Shown here piece after piece: positions 13,314 to 24,907 of a DNA stretch of 64,000 nt. The notes under the pieces are model-generated. The model had not been told where the DNA came from and did not search any database. It saw only the letters and a list, made by a program, of their open reading frames with translations. The DNA lies in contig NW_002476578.1 of NCBI RefSeq assembly GCF_000189635.1, forward strand, positions 248,001-312,000, read 5' to 3'. The position numbers were made by a program, and so were the translations under genes. Within the stretch, counting starts at the first letter, position 1. Each line of letters opens with the position of its first letter. Origin of the DNA: Tetrahymena thermophila SB210. Lineage: Eukaryota > Ciliophora > Oligohymenophorea > Hymenostomatida > Tetrahymenidae.

Positions 13314-16132
13314 CCATCATTAAACTTTTACTAATTTTTTCTAAATTAAAATAACTAACTAATAAGCATTTTATATAGAATATTCAGTCTTAAACCCTAT
13401 AATTAAAATTAAATAGATAATATCTTAATTAATATGTATTTAAAATAAATTTGCACTATCTATTTTATTATTTATTTATCATAATATTGATTAATTTTAT
13501 AGTTAATTTCTTTTTATAAATACCATAGTTTTTTTTTATTTATTACATATTATTTTATGAAATTTTATAAAAAGAAAAAAAGAATAAAAAATAATTCTTC
13601 TAACATTTTGTAATTGTAAGTAAATTTTAATGGAGAGAATACAATATAACCAAATAATATTTAGTTTAAAAATGGTAAGTTATTCAAAATAAATTAAAGG
13701 TACATAAATTTGATAAATTAATCGAGTTTTTATTTTTTAACTATCTAGTGATTTAACCATCTAAATTGATTGATTAATTGGTACTTTAATTTTGTTCTAG
13801 TCACTTCTTTTTCTTATTCAAGCATATATACTAACTAACTAATTAATACTAATATTAGGAATATTAGTATTCAATAAATAAGTATCTAATTAATTGTTAT
13901 TACTAAGGTAACCTTAATATCATTTGGATATCTATAAAATTATTTTTATCATCCAATTTAATTTATTGGCCTTGATAATTTTAACTATTTTTTTAATTTT
14001 TTATAAATTATTAAAATTGTTAATTTAGCTTCCTAAGTCATTTAAACTTAATAAATATTTTTAACAATATTTTAATAAAAGAATACAATTTTACTGGGTA
14101 TCTTTTGCATAGTTAATTTATTTTTAGAAATGTTTGATAAAAAATATCTAATATTTGCTTCATTAAAGTAAAAAACATCATAGATAGATTAATAAGTTTA
14201 TTTGATTTTTAAAATTACTAATTTATATTTTTTATAAATATTAAAATAGCTCATAGAAATCTATTTTTATTTTATTTATTTTAAATTAATTATGAGAAAA
14301 TATTAATCTTTAACCTTTTAAGTTTTTCTTTGATAAAAATAAAAATATATTTAAATTCTTAACTTTTTATTGATCGTAAACCTTAGTAAATTCTTAAATA
14401 AAACTCTTCACTCACTTTAATTTTCAGTAAATACATCATTTTGTGTTCTAATATCGTCTGTAAATACTCTTATTAGGATATTAAGCTGATCTTATTTTAA
14501 ATAAAAAAGAAGCAGCTTAAATAATATTTTGGTAAGTTAAAATAGTTAATGTTATTTAGTTTAATGGTATTTTTCTCTCTGATAATTGATAGAAATTTAT
14601 AATTTTTTAAACATAAATTTAGTAATTTAAAGTTCTAGATCAATTTGAACAAATTAACTGAGAGAAAAATAATAGTAATAGTAATATATTATTAATTGAT
14701 ATTAATGTTGAATAAAACTACATTAAAACTAAATAAATATTTCTCAAAGGGTAATAAATATCTACTAAAAATTATAAATATATTAGAAATCTTTAGAAGC
14801 TTTATTTAAATTTATAAAGCAAGTAAAATTAATAATCAATTTTTATAGTATCAAAAATTGTTTAGTTTTTATTAAAATATATTTAATTTTTAATATTTCA
14901 TTTAAAAAGTCTAATCTTATTTTTGTATGCTAGCAAATTAGACATTTTAAAGGGCTGATTTTAGTTGTTAAAATTAATTTTATTTTAAAAAATATCTTTA
15001 TTCTTTGTTTTAGCTTGTTAAGTAGACAACTTTTTATTAAACAATATTGTGTGACTATGTATGGGTAAAGTTACTAAAATACAATTTACTAAAGAACAAA
15101 TTATTATTTTGACAGACAAATATTGGACTATTAACTTTTAAATTTTGGAAATAGGTTCTATGAATCTATTTATTTATTCAGTTTGATAAGGTGATTGATA
15201 GCTTTTTATAAAAGCTCTTAAAATCTTCATAAATTATTTTAATTTTTATTGTTTATTGCTTACTTATCTTAAAGGAAAAGTTCTAAGGAATGTAAGTAAG
15301 TATATGGATTTAAATGTATCGAAATCATTCAAAAATAATAAATAATAAGCTTTAATTATATGAGCATTAATACTTTACAAATTTTTTTGTTTCAAGATTT
15401 TGCCATCCTTACAGATTACTTTTAATTTTGAGATATTTTTTTAATAAATCTATTCAAGGATTCATTAAAAATTTAAAATCACAAACATTAATAATTAAAT
15501 ATAATTTATCAGATCTTAGTCTATAAAGATATGAATTTAATTAATACTTGCTTATTTTATTAATGTAAGTAAAAGAGTTATTTAGTAAATTCAAGAAAAA
15601 TATAAGTAAAAAACAGCATCACACTTTAAAAGTAAAAATTTGCAATTAAGCATTTATAAATATAATAAAAAAAGCTATTAATAAACATTTAACCATATTT
15701 ATCTACAAATTTTATGATTGTAAATAATTCGTGTATATATTAGCTAGAGCTATTTTTTACCTAAGTAAAATCTTATTTGATTTACTAACTTTGATTTCCA
15801 AAAAAAAAAATTTTTGTTGGATCACTTATTATATTTCTTAAGCTATTCTAAGTATTTTTAGTTAACGTATTCATTATTTTTTATTTATATTCTTAGCAAA
15901 ATTATATATTTTGATTTTGCTGAAAGAGATGAACATATTGTTAGAAATAGTCTATATTTAGATTTCTTCTAGATTAAAAATGCTTATAATTTCATAGATT
16001 GATACATTAACATAAAGTGAAAACTTTGCTATATTTGGTAAATTTAATATAAACAATATTTTTAATTAAAAATTTACAAAATAATATATTGAAATCATAA
16101 CAATTATCTTGATCACATTCACAGACAAACAA
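13314..16132. other. Long AT-rich spacer between copies 1 and 2
   Basis: About 2.8 kb without a convincing gene on either strand. It contains short palindromic pieces (for example TAAGGTAACCTTA near 13904) and TTTA/ATTA runs. I saw no clear relic of another copy. Confidence 0.5.
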
Positions 16133-16711
16133 ATGGGCTGCGTTGGAGGAAAATAATCTAAAAATTATATGTGCACATCAAAGGATAGCTAAACTGCTTC
16201 GAATTTGTAGTAAGAGAAAGCTTCTTAGATGATATCTTCTTTACTAGAAATAGCAAATAACCTTGAAGATTTATACACAAATATTCTATAGGAAAACACC
16301 TAGATACCTGAAAAGTATGCTCTTTTGCATCCTTCGGAATTTTTGTAAAAACTCAGAGAAACAGACTAATTTATGGAAGAAGATATAGATAGAATAGAAT
16401 AATAATTTAATCATCTGTTTAAAAAGCTATCTGTAATAATTAATTAAGCATCCTTGATGCTATTTGACTATAAATAAAGTAATTTAATTAGTGAAGAAAA
16501 GAAAAATATTCTTTTAACATTTATAATGCTCTACGAGAGCACATGCTAAAAATTTATAAATTATTACAATCAAAGGAGTCTAGAAAAGAGTGTAAAAACA
16601 ACTAACTCCAAAATAATCTCTTAAGATATGCTCTCATAAAATTAATAATCGAGAAGCTAAAATTAAATTGCTTCAACTTAACTTTTTTATAGAAAAGATC
16701 ATTAAAAGTGA
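16133..16711 (+). CDS. Met-Gly-Cys acylated-type small protein, copy 2
   Basis: An intronless 192-aa frame starts MGCVGGKQSK, again a predicted myristoylation/palmitoylation signal. It aligns along its length with copy 1: a conserved helix NNLEDLYTNIL, the block IPEKYALLHPSEFLQKLRE, then DRIEQQFNHLF and LYESTCQKF. The tail after about residue 150 is Ser/Gln-rich and unlike the other copies. It has the same strand and about the same spacing as its neighbours. Loss of similarity in the tail with a retained core suggests the middle of the protein is under selection. The function is unknown. Confidence 0.8.
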
Positions 16712-19418
16712 AATCACCCAAATAATAAATTATCTTTCTGAATAAATAATTAAGTGACTCTCTAATTAACTAACTAACTAACTTACTAACTATCTAACCT
16801 ATCTTTTTCTAAATAAATTACTAAGTGACTGACTATCTAACTAGTTATCTAACTTTATCATTTTATAAATTAACAAAAATCTAATAAACTTATTCTCTAT
16901 TTATTGTAAACATAACATATATATCTTTTCTATTATAATATATTTTTATTCTCATCTAATTAAAGTATAACATCAAAAAACCTTCAAATAACTATCCATT
17001 TATTAACAATTTATGTAAACAAAAAAATAATAAATATATTTTTAGCAATTCTAAGAATAATCATTAATGAGATGTTATCTCATTTTTAATATTTTCTTTA
17101 TTCAAACATTCAAGCGAAGCATAAATAAATAAGATGATACGCTTATAGAACCAATCTTTTATAATATATAAATAATTTATTAATATCTAAAATTTATGCT
17201 TTTGTTATTCAATCTGGTTTTGCTGAGATATTGAAATTTGCTTTGGAATACATACAACTTGAGTTTATATTTATAAATCACTATGGCATTTATAATTATT
17301 TGTTTATAGAAAGAAAGTAAAAAGTATTCAGCATGATTCTTAATTATAATTTACAAAATTAATTTGATTATATTTTTTTTTGAATTCTATTTGGTTTTTT
17401 TCAATTTTCATTATTCAAGCCTTTTAGAAATAAATTAATTATTAAATACTGTTTGGTAATACTTAGGTCGCTTGAACTACTGTGAAAACTTTACATTTGT
17501 TATTTTTAAATATAAAAAATAAAAATAAGCTACTTTTACAATTAATAAAATCAAATTCATAAAAACTAATCATTAAAAACATCCCATTTTTAATTATTTT
17601 TGCATCTAATTTGATATTTTATTAATTTTTCCTATTAATAAATAAAAGCATTAGGTCTCAAAAAATCTTTAAATAAGGGAATCCTTTAATATCAGTCCAC
17701 ATTTTGTTTTTTATGTGAAAATATAGAAAATAAATTAATAAGTCGTCTTTTAAAATAGTAAATAAAATAAAATAAAAGTAATATATATTTCTAAAAGAAA
17801 TTTATAATTAAAATTTAGAGAAGAATTAGTTTGTAATCATTATTAGAAATAAATAAATAATCTTTGTTACAGAGTCTATAAAAAGTGAAATTTGAATAAT
17901 AATAAAAATATCAATTTCAATTTAGTTTAATTAGCTATTTTTTAATTTATCTATTTTCTAATTATGTTTTTAAATCCCTAAAAATTAAATGGGGAAAAAT
18001 ATAATTTGTTTAAAAATACTATCTCTTTTCTACGAATTCCTTCAATTTCTAACCCGTTAAATCTAATTTTTTTATTTTACATTAATTTGCTAAAAACTTT
18101 ACTTACAACTGCAAACTGTACTACTTACAATTGAAAAATTATTTTAAATAAAAAGCTAATAAATAGATAATTTATTGACTAAAATCATATAATATTTTTT
18201 CCTAAATAGATAAATTTTTTATTTTAAATGCTAAAAAATGGCATTTTAAAAATATGAATTAAGTTACTAAAAAATATTATAGCGATTGATTTTATCAACT
18301 AATTTAAATAAATATATGCTAAAAATTAAAGCAGATTATTGTTAGAAGAAAAAAATTTTTGTTATTTCTAATTTATTTATATGTAAACAAGCAAAAAATT
18401 AAAGTAATCAAAAATTAATCTGAAATACTTGCTAATTTGTGAATAAAAAAAAGTAAGCATATATTGTTTTTATATGTTAATTTTTTAGTGAATACCCTTA
18501 ATAACTTTTATTTGCTCTAAAAAACATTAACTGTAAATTAACCTACTAAATGATAAGAATTTATAAACTAACTCACCTGATATTTATTATATGACAAACT
18601 AAATATATATTTACTTATTATTCCATATGCTGTGAAATTAAAATAAAGTAAAAAAATATTTTTTAAATTTTTCATTAAATTGAAATTTATTTTGATGGAA
18701 AAATAATTTCAAAATTTAATAATTGATGTTTATTTAATAATTTTAAAAATTTGTTGCCATTCTGCTTTTAGAAGAATATAATTTATAAATTAGTGGTTAT
18801 AACGCATTTAATCTATGAGTTAACAAAAATGTTAAATTGGAAATATTAAATCATATTAGATATATAAAATAAATAGGTTTAACTTAAGAAAATATTATTT
18901 TTTAACAAAAAGTACACATTCATATATTAAAATCTCTAAGTACAAAATGCATTTAATCATGCTTTTGCTAAAATGTTCATTTATTTAATGTTATTTTTTA
19001 ATGGATAATTGAAATAAAGTTTTAATTATAAAAACAATTATTTTAAATTGAGTAATAATTTTGGATATTCAAATTAATGAAAATAATTATTATCAGATAA
19101 AATATTTCAAACAAGTCACTAATTAATTTTAGATATTTTAATTAAAACAATGCATTTATTTTGGTATCATATAAAATTTGCAAGGGAAATAATTATGACA
19201 ACAGATTATTCTGCAAGTAAACAGAAAAGCCAGTAAAAAAGTAAAAATTTGTTAATTTTATAAAATTAAATACTAAAGATTGAAATTATTAAAGTTAATA
19301 AGAATAATTAATATCTTGCAAAAAAATAATTAAAAAGTAAAATTAATCATAAACAAAAAACACAAGTCTACTTGATTAGTTTCTTATAAAATAAGTAAAT
19401 AAATCACTAACTAACTAA
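16712..19418. other. Long AT-rich spacer between copies 2 and 3
   Basis: About 2.7 kb. It begins with CTAA runs (16760-16800) and is otherwise A/T with poly-A/T tracts. No gene, RNA or mobile element was recognised. Confidence 0.5.
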
Positions 19419-19994
19419 ATGGGTTGCGTGAGTCATAAATAAAGAAAAAGAGAAACAATTGTATAAAATTTAACTGTTCAAAACGAATATGATTATTAAC
19501 ATGCCCAAAATATTATAAATTCCATTAATAATACTCTCAAAAAACTTGAAAAGTATTATTCTTAAGTCATATCTATGAATTAATAAATTCCAGAAAAATT
19601 TGCAATGCTTTCTCCATAATTTTTTTTGTAGCAGATAAGATAAAATAATATCTTAAATATAATTTAAATAGAGGATATAGAGTAAAAATTTTTAATTCTG
19701 TTTACAGATCTTAACAAACATATAAACTCAGCAACTAATTTCCTTCACTTTAACAAAAATATGCAATAATCCTTAGAAGAATAGAAATTTATACTTAAGT
19801 CTTTGGTTCTAAAATACGAAAACTTATGTTTGTAATTTTTTGCATATTTGAAAGAGAATGACTAAAAGAGGCTAACTCAAGATAAAATCAATTTACAGAA
19901 CAGAATGAAGAAAGCCTTTACTAAGAATATTATTGAAGAAAATTAAACTTCATTAAATCTATCAACTCAAGAAAGCAAATTATAAATAAATTGA
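19419..19994 (+). CDS. Met-Gly-Cys acylated-type small protein, copy 3
   Basis: An intronless 191-aa frame starts MGCVSHKQRKRE, with a basic cluster just after the predicted acylation site that could strengthen membrane binding. The shared core is present but is the most diverged of the three: LKKLEKYYSQVISMNQ, IPEKFAMLSPQFFLQQIRQ, IEDIEQKFLILF. The alternating hydrophobic/charged pattern predicts long helices. It ends at TGA 19992-19994. With copies 1 and 2 it forms a three-gene tandem family; the order of duplication cannot be told by eye. The function is unknown. Confidence 0.78.
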
Positions 19995-22214
19995 TTTATT
20001 TATTTATTTATCTTGACCAGCATAAATAATTAAACAAAACTATTACTAACCCATATCAATCATTGGATGAAAAATACTTCAAACAAATACTAAACAATTA
20101 TATTTAAAATGTATAAAATAATTTAATTAATTAAATAATTCACTCATAATAATGATATTCATTTATAACTAAAAATTAGTCCATTTATATTATTTATTTA
20201 GTTAGACAGACAGAGGTGTAAATATTACCTATACGTACGTTTTTGTAATAAAAATATGTAAAATAACTTGATTTACTAAATTTACAAACTATTTCTCACT
20301 GTTTGTCTAAATAATCAGTTAATTTGAATTCACTTTTAAAAAACAAGTGATTTACCCAATCATTTATTATTTATCGCTTAAGTTATTCAAGATAATTGAT
20401 TGAGTTACTGGACCTATTAATTTAAAGGTTTAATGTCTAGATTTTATTATTTATATTACATTCTAAAAAAACTAATTTTATCCACAAAAATTGTTAAAGT
20501 TTCTATTAAATTCAATCAATAATTAATGGAAAATTCTACTTTGAATTTATAAATGAATATTTGAAATTTAAAAAAGTAATATTTTAGCATTTTTCTTGCA
20601 AAAAGCACTTCAGTAAATGATAAATATCAAAATTCTCATAGACTATTTATTAATTGAATTAATTAATCAATGATTAATAATTAAAGGTTACAATTTAAAG
20701 AAATCTCGAACATAGATAGATGTCTTGATAAATTATTTTGAAGTAATTTAAATTTATTATAGATATTATCTATTTATTTATTCTTTTATAACAAATCTTA
20801 TCTAGTATTAACAAACAATTTTTATATTAAAATCAAGATTTTTTCTTAAAATGCATTTAAAAATGTGAAAAAAAGGTATTTTTAGTAAAAAAATAAGTTT
20901 TTTTTTGTAATAAAAGCAATAAAACCTAAAAATAATTCAATTGAAATTTAAGTTATCATATATTTAAAGTAATTTTTTAAAACAAAAGTGAAGTTATTTT
21001 CATTTTTTAATATATTAATACTGCAATAGTCAATATTTAATATATAATATTTAATATAAATACTATATTTCTAATTTATTAAGCCAGCTTAAAAATACCT
21101 TTCACCCAAATTTGATCTAGTTTGTTTTTAAAAATTTGATAACTTAGTCTTAAGTGGCTAGTGCTTAATATATGAAATATAATATATAATACTAATTAAT
21201 AATAATAATTAGATTTTTAATTTACTAAATATTTAATTTTATTTTTTTATCTTATGTTTTAAAAGATATTATTTTATATTTTTTAAAATGTTAAATTTAT
21301 TAATACCAAAGATTTTTGTTCTTAGATGTTTAAAATAAATTAATCAAATTTATATTTTATTTTAAAGCAAATTTTACTTACATAATATTTAATATTAGTT
21401 AAATAAAATTTATTTTTATTTTGAATTGAATTTAATATTAAAATATTTACAATACATTTTTATGTAGGATTATTTGTAAAATATACAATATTATTTTAAG
21501 TATTTTATATTAATTATCAAACAATATTTTAAATCATATTAAACTATTGATACTTTTTAAATTAATTAATTAACAATCTTAAAATTTATAATTTGATTTT
21601 ATTAAAATTAAATTAAAAAGAATTTTGAATTTATTTCCTTAAGTATGTTTATTGATTATTAAAATTAGCTAACATAATGATTTCTGTTGAGCAGCTATTT
21701 TGAATAACAGAGAAAATAAAAGTATAAAAGAATATGTTTAATATATTTGATAGATGGCTTAGTGCTAAAAAAAAGATTATCAAAAATATTAAATTTTTTA
21801 ATTGTAAATTTAATAAGATTATGGATATATGTGTTTGCTTGCTTGCTTGCTTTTATTTTTGATATTAAAATTAAATTAATTTAGAATGGGATTGTTTAGG
21901 TAGGATTCATTCTTTGTTTTCATGTTTGATTGCTTAGTTAATTGATTGTTTGTTTGCCTTTAAAAAGAAAAGTTAATGACACAGAGAAAAATAAAAAGAA
22001 ATAAAAAAGATTGCAGTATTCAATAAAAAATCAATAAAATTAAATAGTTTTTGTTTTTGATTGATTAAATAGACTAAGACGCAGAAGATATTGATATCAT
22101 AAATCATAAATTAAATAAAATATAGTAAGCAAACAAGCAAGCACTAAAAATAACCAAGTGGAAGCCAATATAAAATTTAATAGAAATAAGTTTAAAAAGC
22201 AAAATCTAGGTAAA
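19995..22214. other. AT-rich spacer with inverted GCTT/AAGC tracts
   Basis: About 2.2 kb with no gene seen. Near the AP-4 mu start are two imperfect inverted tracts: GCTT-type at 21831-21854 and AAGC-type at 22125-22144, about 270 bp apart. The second lies within 100 bp of the start codon. Confidence 0.5.
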
Positions 22215-23795
22215 ATGATTTCACAGATATTTATTTTGTCTGCTAGAGGAGATATTATTATCAATCGTGATTTTAGATCTGATTTAGTCAAAAATACTCA
22301 TGAAGTTTTCTACAGATAAGTTAAGTTGTCAAAAGGAGATTGCCAACCTTTATTCAACATTGACGGAGTTAATTTTAGCTATTTGAAACGTGCTGGTTTA
22401 TATATAGTTGCTACTTCTCGCTTCGATAACTCACCCTCTTTTATTTTAGAAATTTTAAATAGAGTTTGCACTGTCATTAAAGATTTTTGTGGTGTTTTGA
22501 GCGAAGAAGCAATCCGTAAGAATTTTATTTTGATTTACGAATTGTTAGATGAGATGATCGATTTTGGCTATCCCCAACTTATTTAAACTGAGTAAGTTAA
22601 ACCTCATATCGCAAACGAGCCCATAGTTATCAAGAAGTAAACTCTTCCTACAACCACCACAGGAAGATTAGGTTCTCTCTTTAATTAAGGAACTGTTTCT
22701 TCTATTGCCACCAATCGTCCTGTAAATTCATAATCTAAGAAGAATGAAATATTCGTTGATGTTTTTGAAAAAATCAGTGTTCTTTTCAACGCTTCAGGAT
22801 ATGTTATTAACTCCTCCATAGAAGGATGTATTTAAATGAAATCTTATCTTAATGGAAATCCTCCTTTGAAACTCGCCTTAAACGAAGACTTAGTTGTAAG
22901 CATATTATTAATTCATTTATTCATTATTTTATAAAGCAATAAAATGCTCAAATTAGTAAGAAATACCAAGCTGGTATTGTAAATATTTAAATTCTTCACA
23001 AAGATAAATAGAATAAAATAGATTACTTGTGCAAATATAAAATTAAATTCAAATATTTGGGCCTAAATTACATAAAAACAGATATGTTTATTAAGAAAAT
23101 GATATAAATTAGCTAGATTGTTTTTAAAATCGAAAATTATTAATTTTTTTATTATTAATGAATGATAGATTGGTAAAGGTGAGAATGGCAGAGTAGTCTT
23201 AGATGATTGCAATTTCCATGACTGTGTGAACACAAATGAATTCGATTTAAGCAAAACTTTGAGAATCTAACCTCCTGATGGTGAGTTTGTTGTTATGAAT
23301 TATAGAGTTACTTCAGAATTCTAAACACCTTTTAGAATATATCCAGTTATTGAAGAAATATCTAACTTCAAGCTCGAGTTGCATTTAAAGGTTAAAGCAT
23401 GCTTCCCTAAAGAAATATTTGCAAGTTACGTTACTTTGACATTCCCTATGCCTAAATTAGCATCAAATATCACTAACGAATTAGGAAAGAATGCATCAAA
23501 TTAAAGTGTTGATATTGAAAATAAAGGAGATGTTAAAATGGTAAAGTGGAATATTAAAAAATTCATGGGTGACACTGAATAAGTATTAATAACAAAAATT
23601 ACTCTCTAATCAAGTGCTAATTCATACAGTGCTCGTAAAGAAATTGGTCCCATTAATGTCAGCTTTGAAGTTCCTATGTATAATGTATCTAATTTACAAA
23701 TTAGATTCCTTCGTATTGATGACAAAGAAAAGAGTAATCCATTTAGATGGGTCCGTTTCATCACCTAGTCATCTTCATATGTTTGTAGAACTTGA
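22215..23795 (+). CDS. APM4: AP-4 adaptor complex medium (mu) subunit
   Basis: Exons 22215-22895 and 23169-23795 join in phase 0 and give 435 aa, normal for adaptor mu chains. The longin-like N-terminal domain starts MISQIFILSARGD, continues with EVFYRQVK and SPSFILE, and ends IYELLDEMIDFGYPQ. MISQ.FILS, the FYRK-like stretch and a (I)ANEPIV motif after it are hallmarks of mu4 rather than mu1, mu2 or mu3. The mu-homology domain begins about residue 175 (EIFVDVFEKISVLFNASG) and ends NPFRWVRFITQSSSYVCRT. Mu4 in the AP-4 tetramer binds tyrosine-type sorting signals for vesicle budding at the trans-Golgi network. The 273-bp intron falls between EDLVV and IGKG, where homologues are contiguous; it contains a TGA in frame with exon 1. 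The gene converges on the PH-pseudokinase gene. Confidence 0.9.
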
Positions 23796-24907
23796 TATCT
23801 TCACCTATTATGAACTGATTCATTCATTTACTCGTTAATTTTTAAACCAAATAAATAGCAAATTTGATTCTATTAAAATTCAAAAAGCATAAAATAGAGA
23901 AATAAATAAATAAATATAAATTGATAATTAAGTTAGAATGTTTTTTATAATTGTTTTTAGGTATTCGAATTTAATTAATAATAAATAAAAAATGCAAAAA
24001 AATAACAATTATTTTATTTTATATTTTATTGTTATTATATTTAGCTAATTTTTTCTTATTTTAAATCAGTCAAGCTAAAATTAAAAGTGATTATACAGAT
24101 TTATTATTTATAAAAATAATTCAAATATTTGGAAATAATTTTTGAATAAAAATATTTTAAATAAATGATGCTAAATTTAAAGTTAAAATTCATAAAAATA
24201 AATAAGAATAATTGACAAAAATAATTTTATTTTTTTGTATTTATTAATTTTTGATATTTTTAAATAATATAATTAAAATAAAATTAAGTTATTAATTATG
24301 ATAAAAAAATTGAATTTACTAGTGACATTTGATTAATTTAAATATAATAAATATTTTTATACTTAACAAAAGTGATAATAATAATACTTTTAAGAGTTTT
24401 ATAAATGAAATATTTTACTTAAATAAAATTTTGAGATTCATTTAACTCCTAAAGCTTGTTAAATAGATGAAAATTACAAAAATTAAATACATTCATCATT
24501 TAAATGAATGAATGAATCTACCTACATTACATTACATACATACATTCTTGCTATTTAATATTTTATCTAACGATTTTAAACTTAAAGATGGTTTGTTGGT
24601 TTGTTTTATTAAGAATTTTCTTATATTGCAAAATAGGTTGGTTAATCTTTATGATAATATTTTTAATAAATGAGTCAAAAATATGTATCAAGTTATTAAG
24701 CTACTTTGATTGCTCATTTTTGGGAATATTTATTATGATTTAAAAAATAATATTATGCAAAATTAGCAATATTTTGTTTCTACATGAAAAATTGATTATT
24801 TTTGAATAAAATTTTATAATTTATTTATTTATTTGTTTATTTATTTATAATTAGTATTTATTGAGTTTATTTTGAAATGTTATATTTTTTTCAATAAATT
24901 TTAAATC
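23796..24907. other. Convergent AT-rich intergenic stretch
   Basis: This is the 3' flank of AP-4 mu (+) and of the PH-pseudokinase (-). It holds (GAAT)n/(TACA)n runs around 24499-24545 and TTTA runs near 24825. No gene was seen. Confidence 0.5.

Noticed and set aside
22896-22936. Short 41-bp intron followed by an extra internal exon in AP-4 mu
   Set aside because: The putative extra exon has no counterpart in mu subunits and its frame runs into TGA. One 273-bp intron joins EDLVV to IGKG as expected.
24638-24655. TAGGTTGGTTAATCTTT, resembling the reverse of the ciliate chromosome-breakage sequence
   Set aside because: It differs at several positions from the conserved 15-mer, and no telomere repeat or gap lies nearby.
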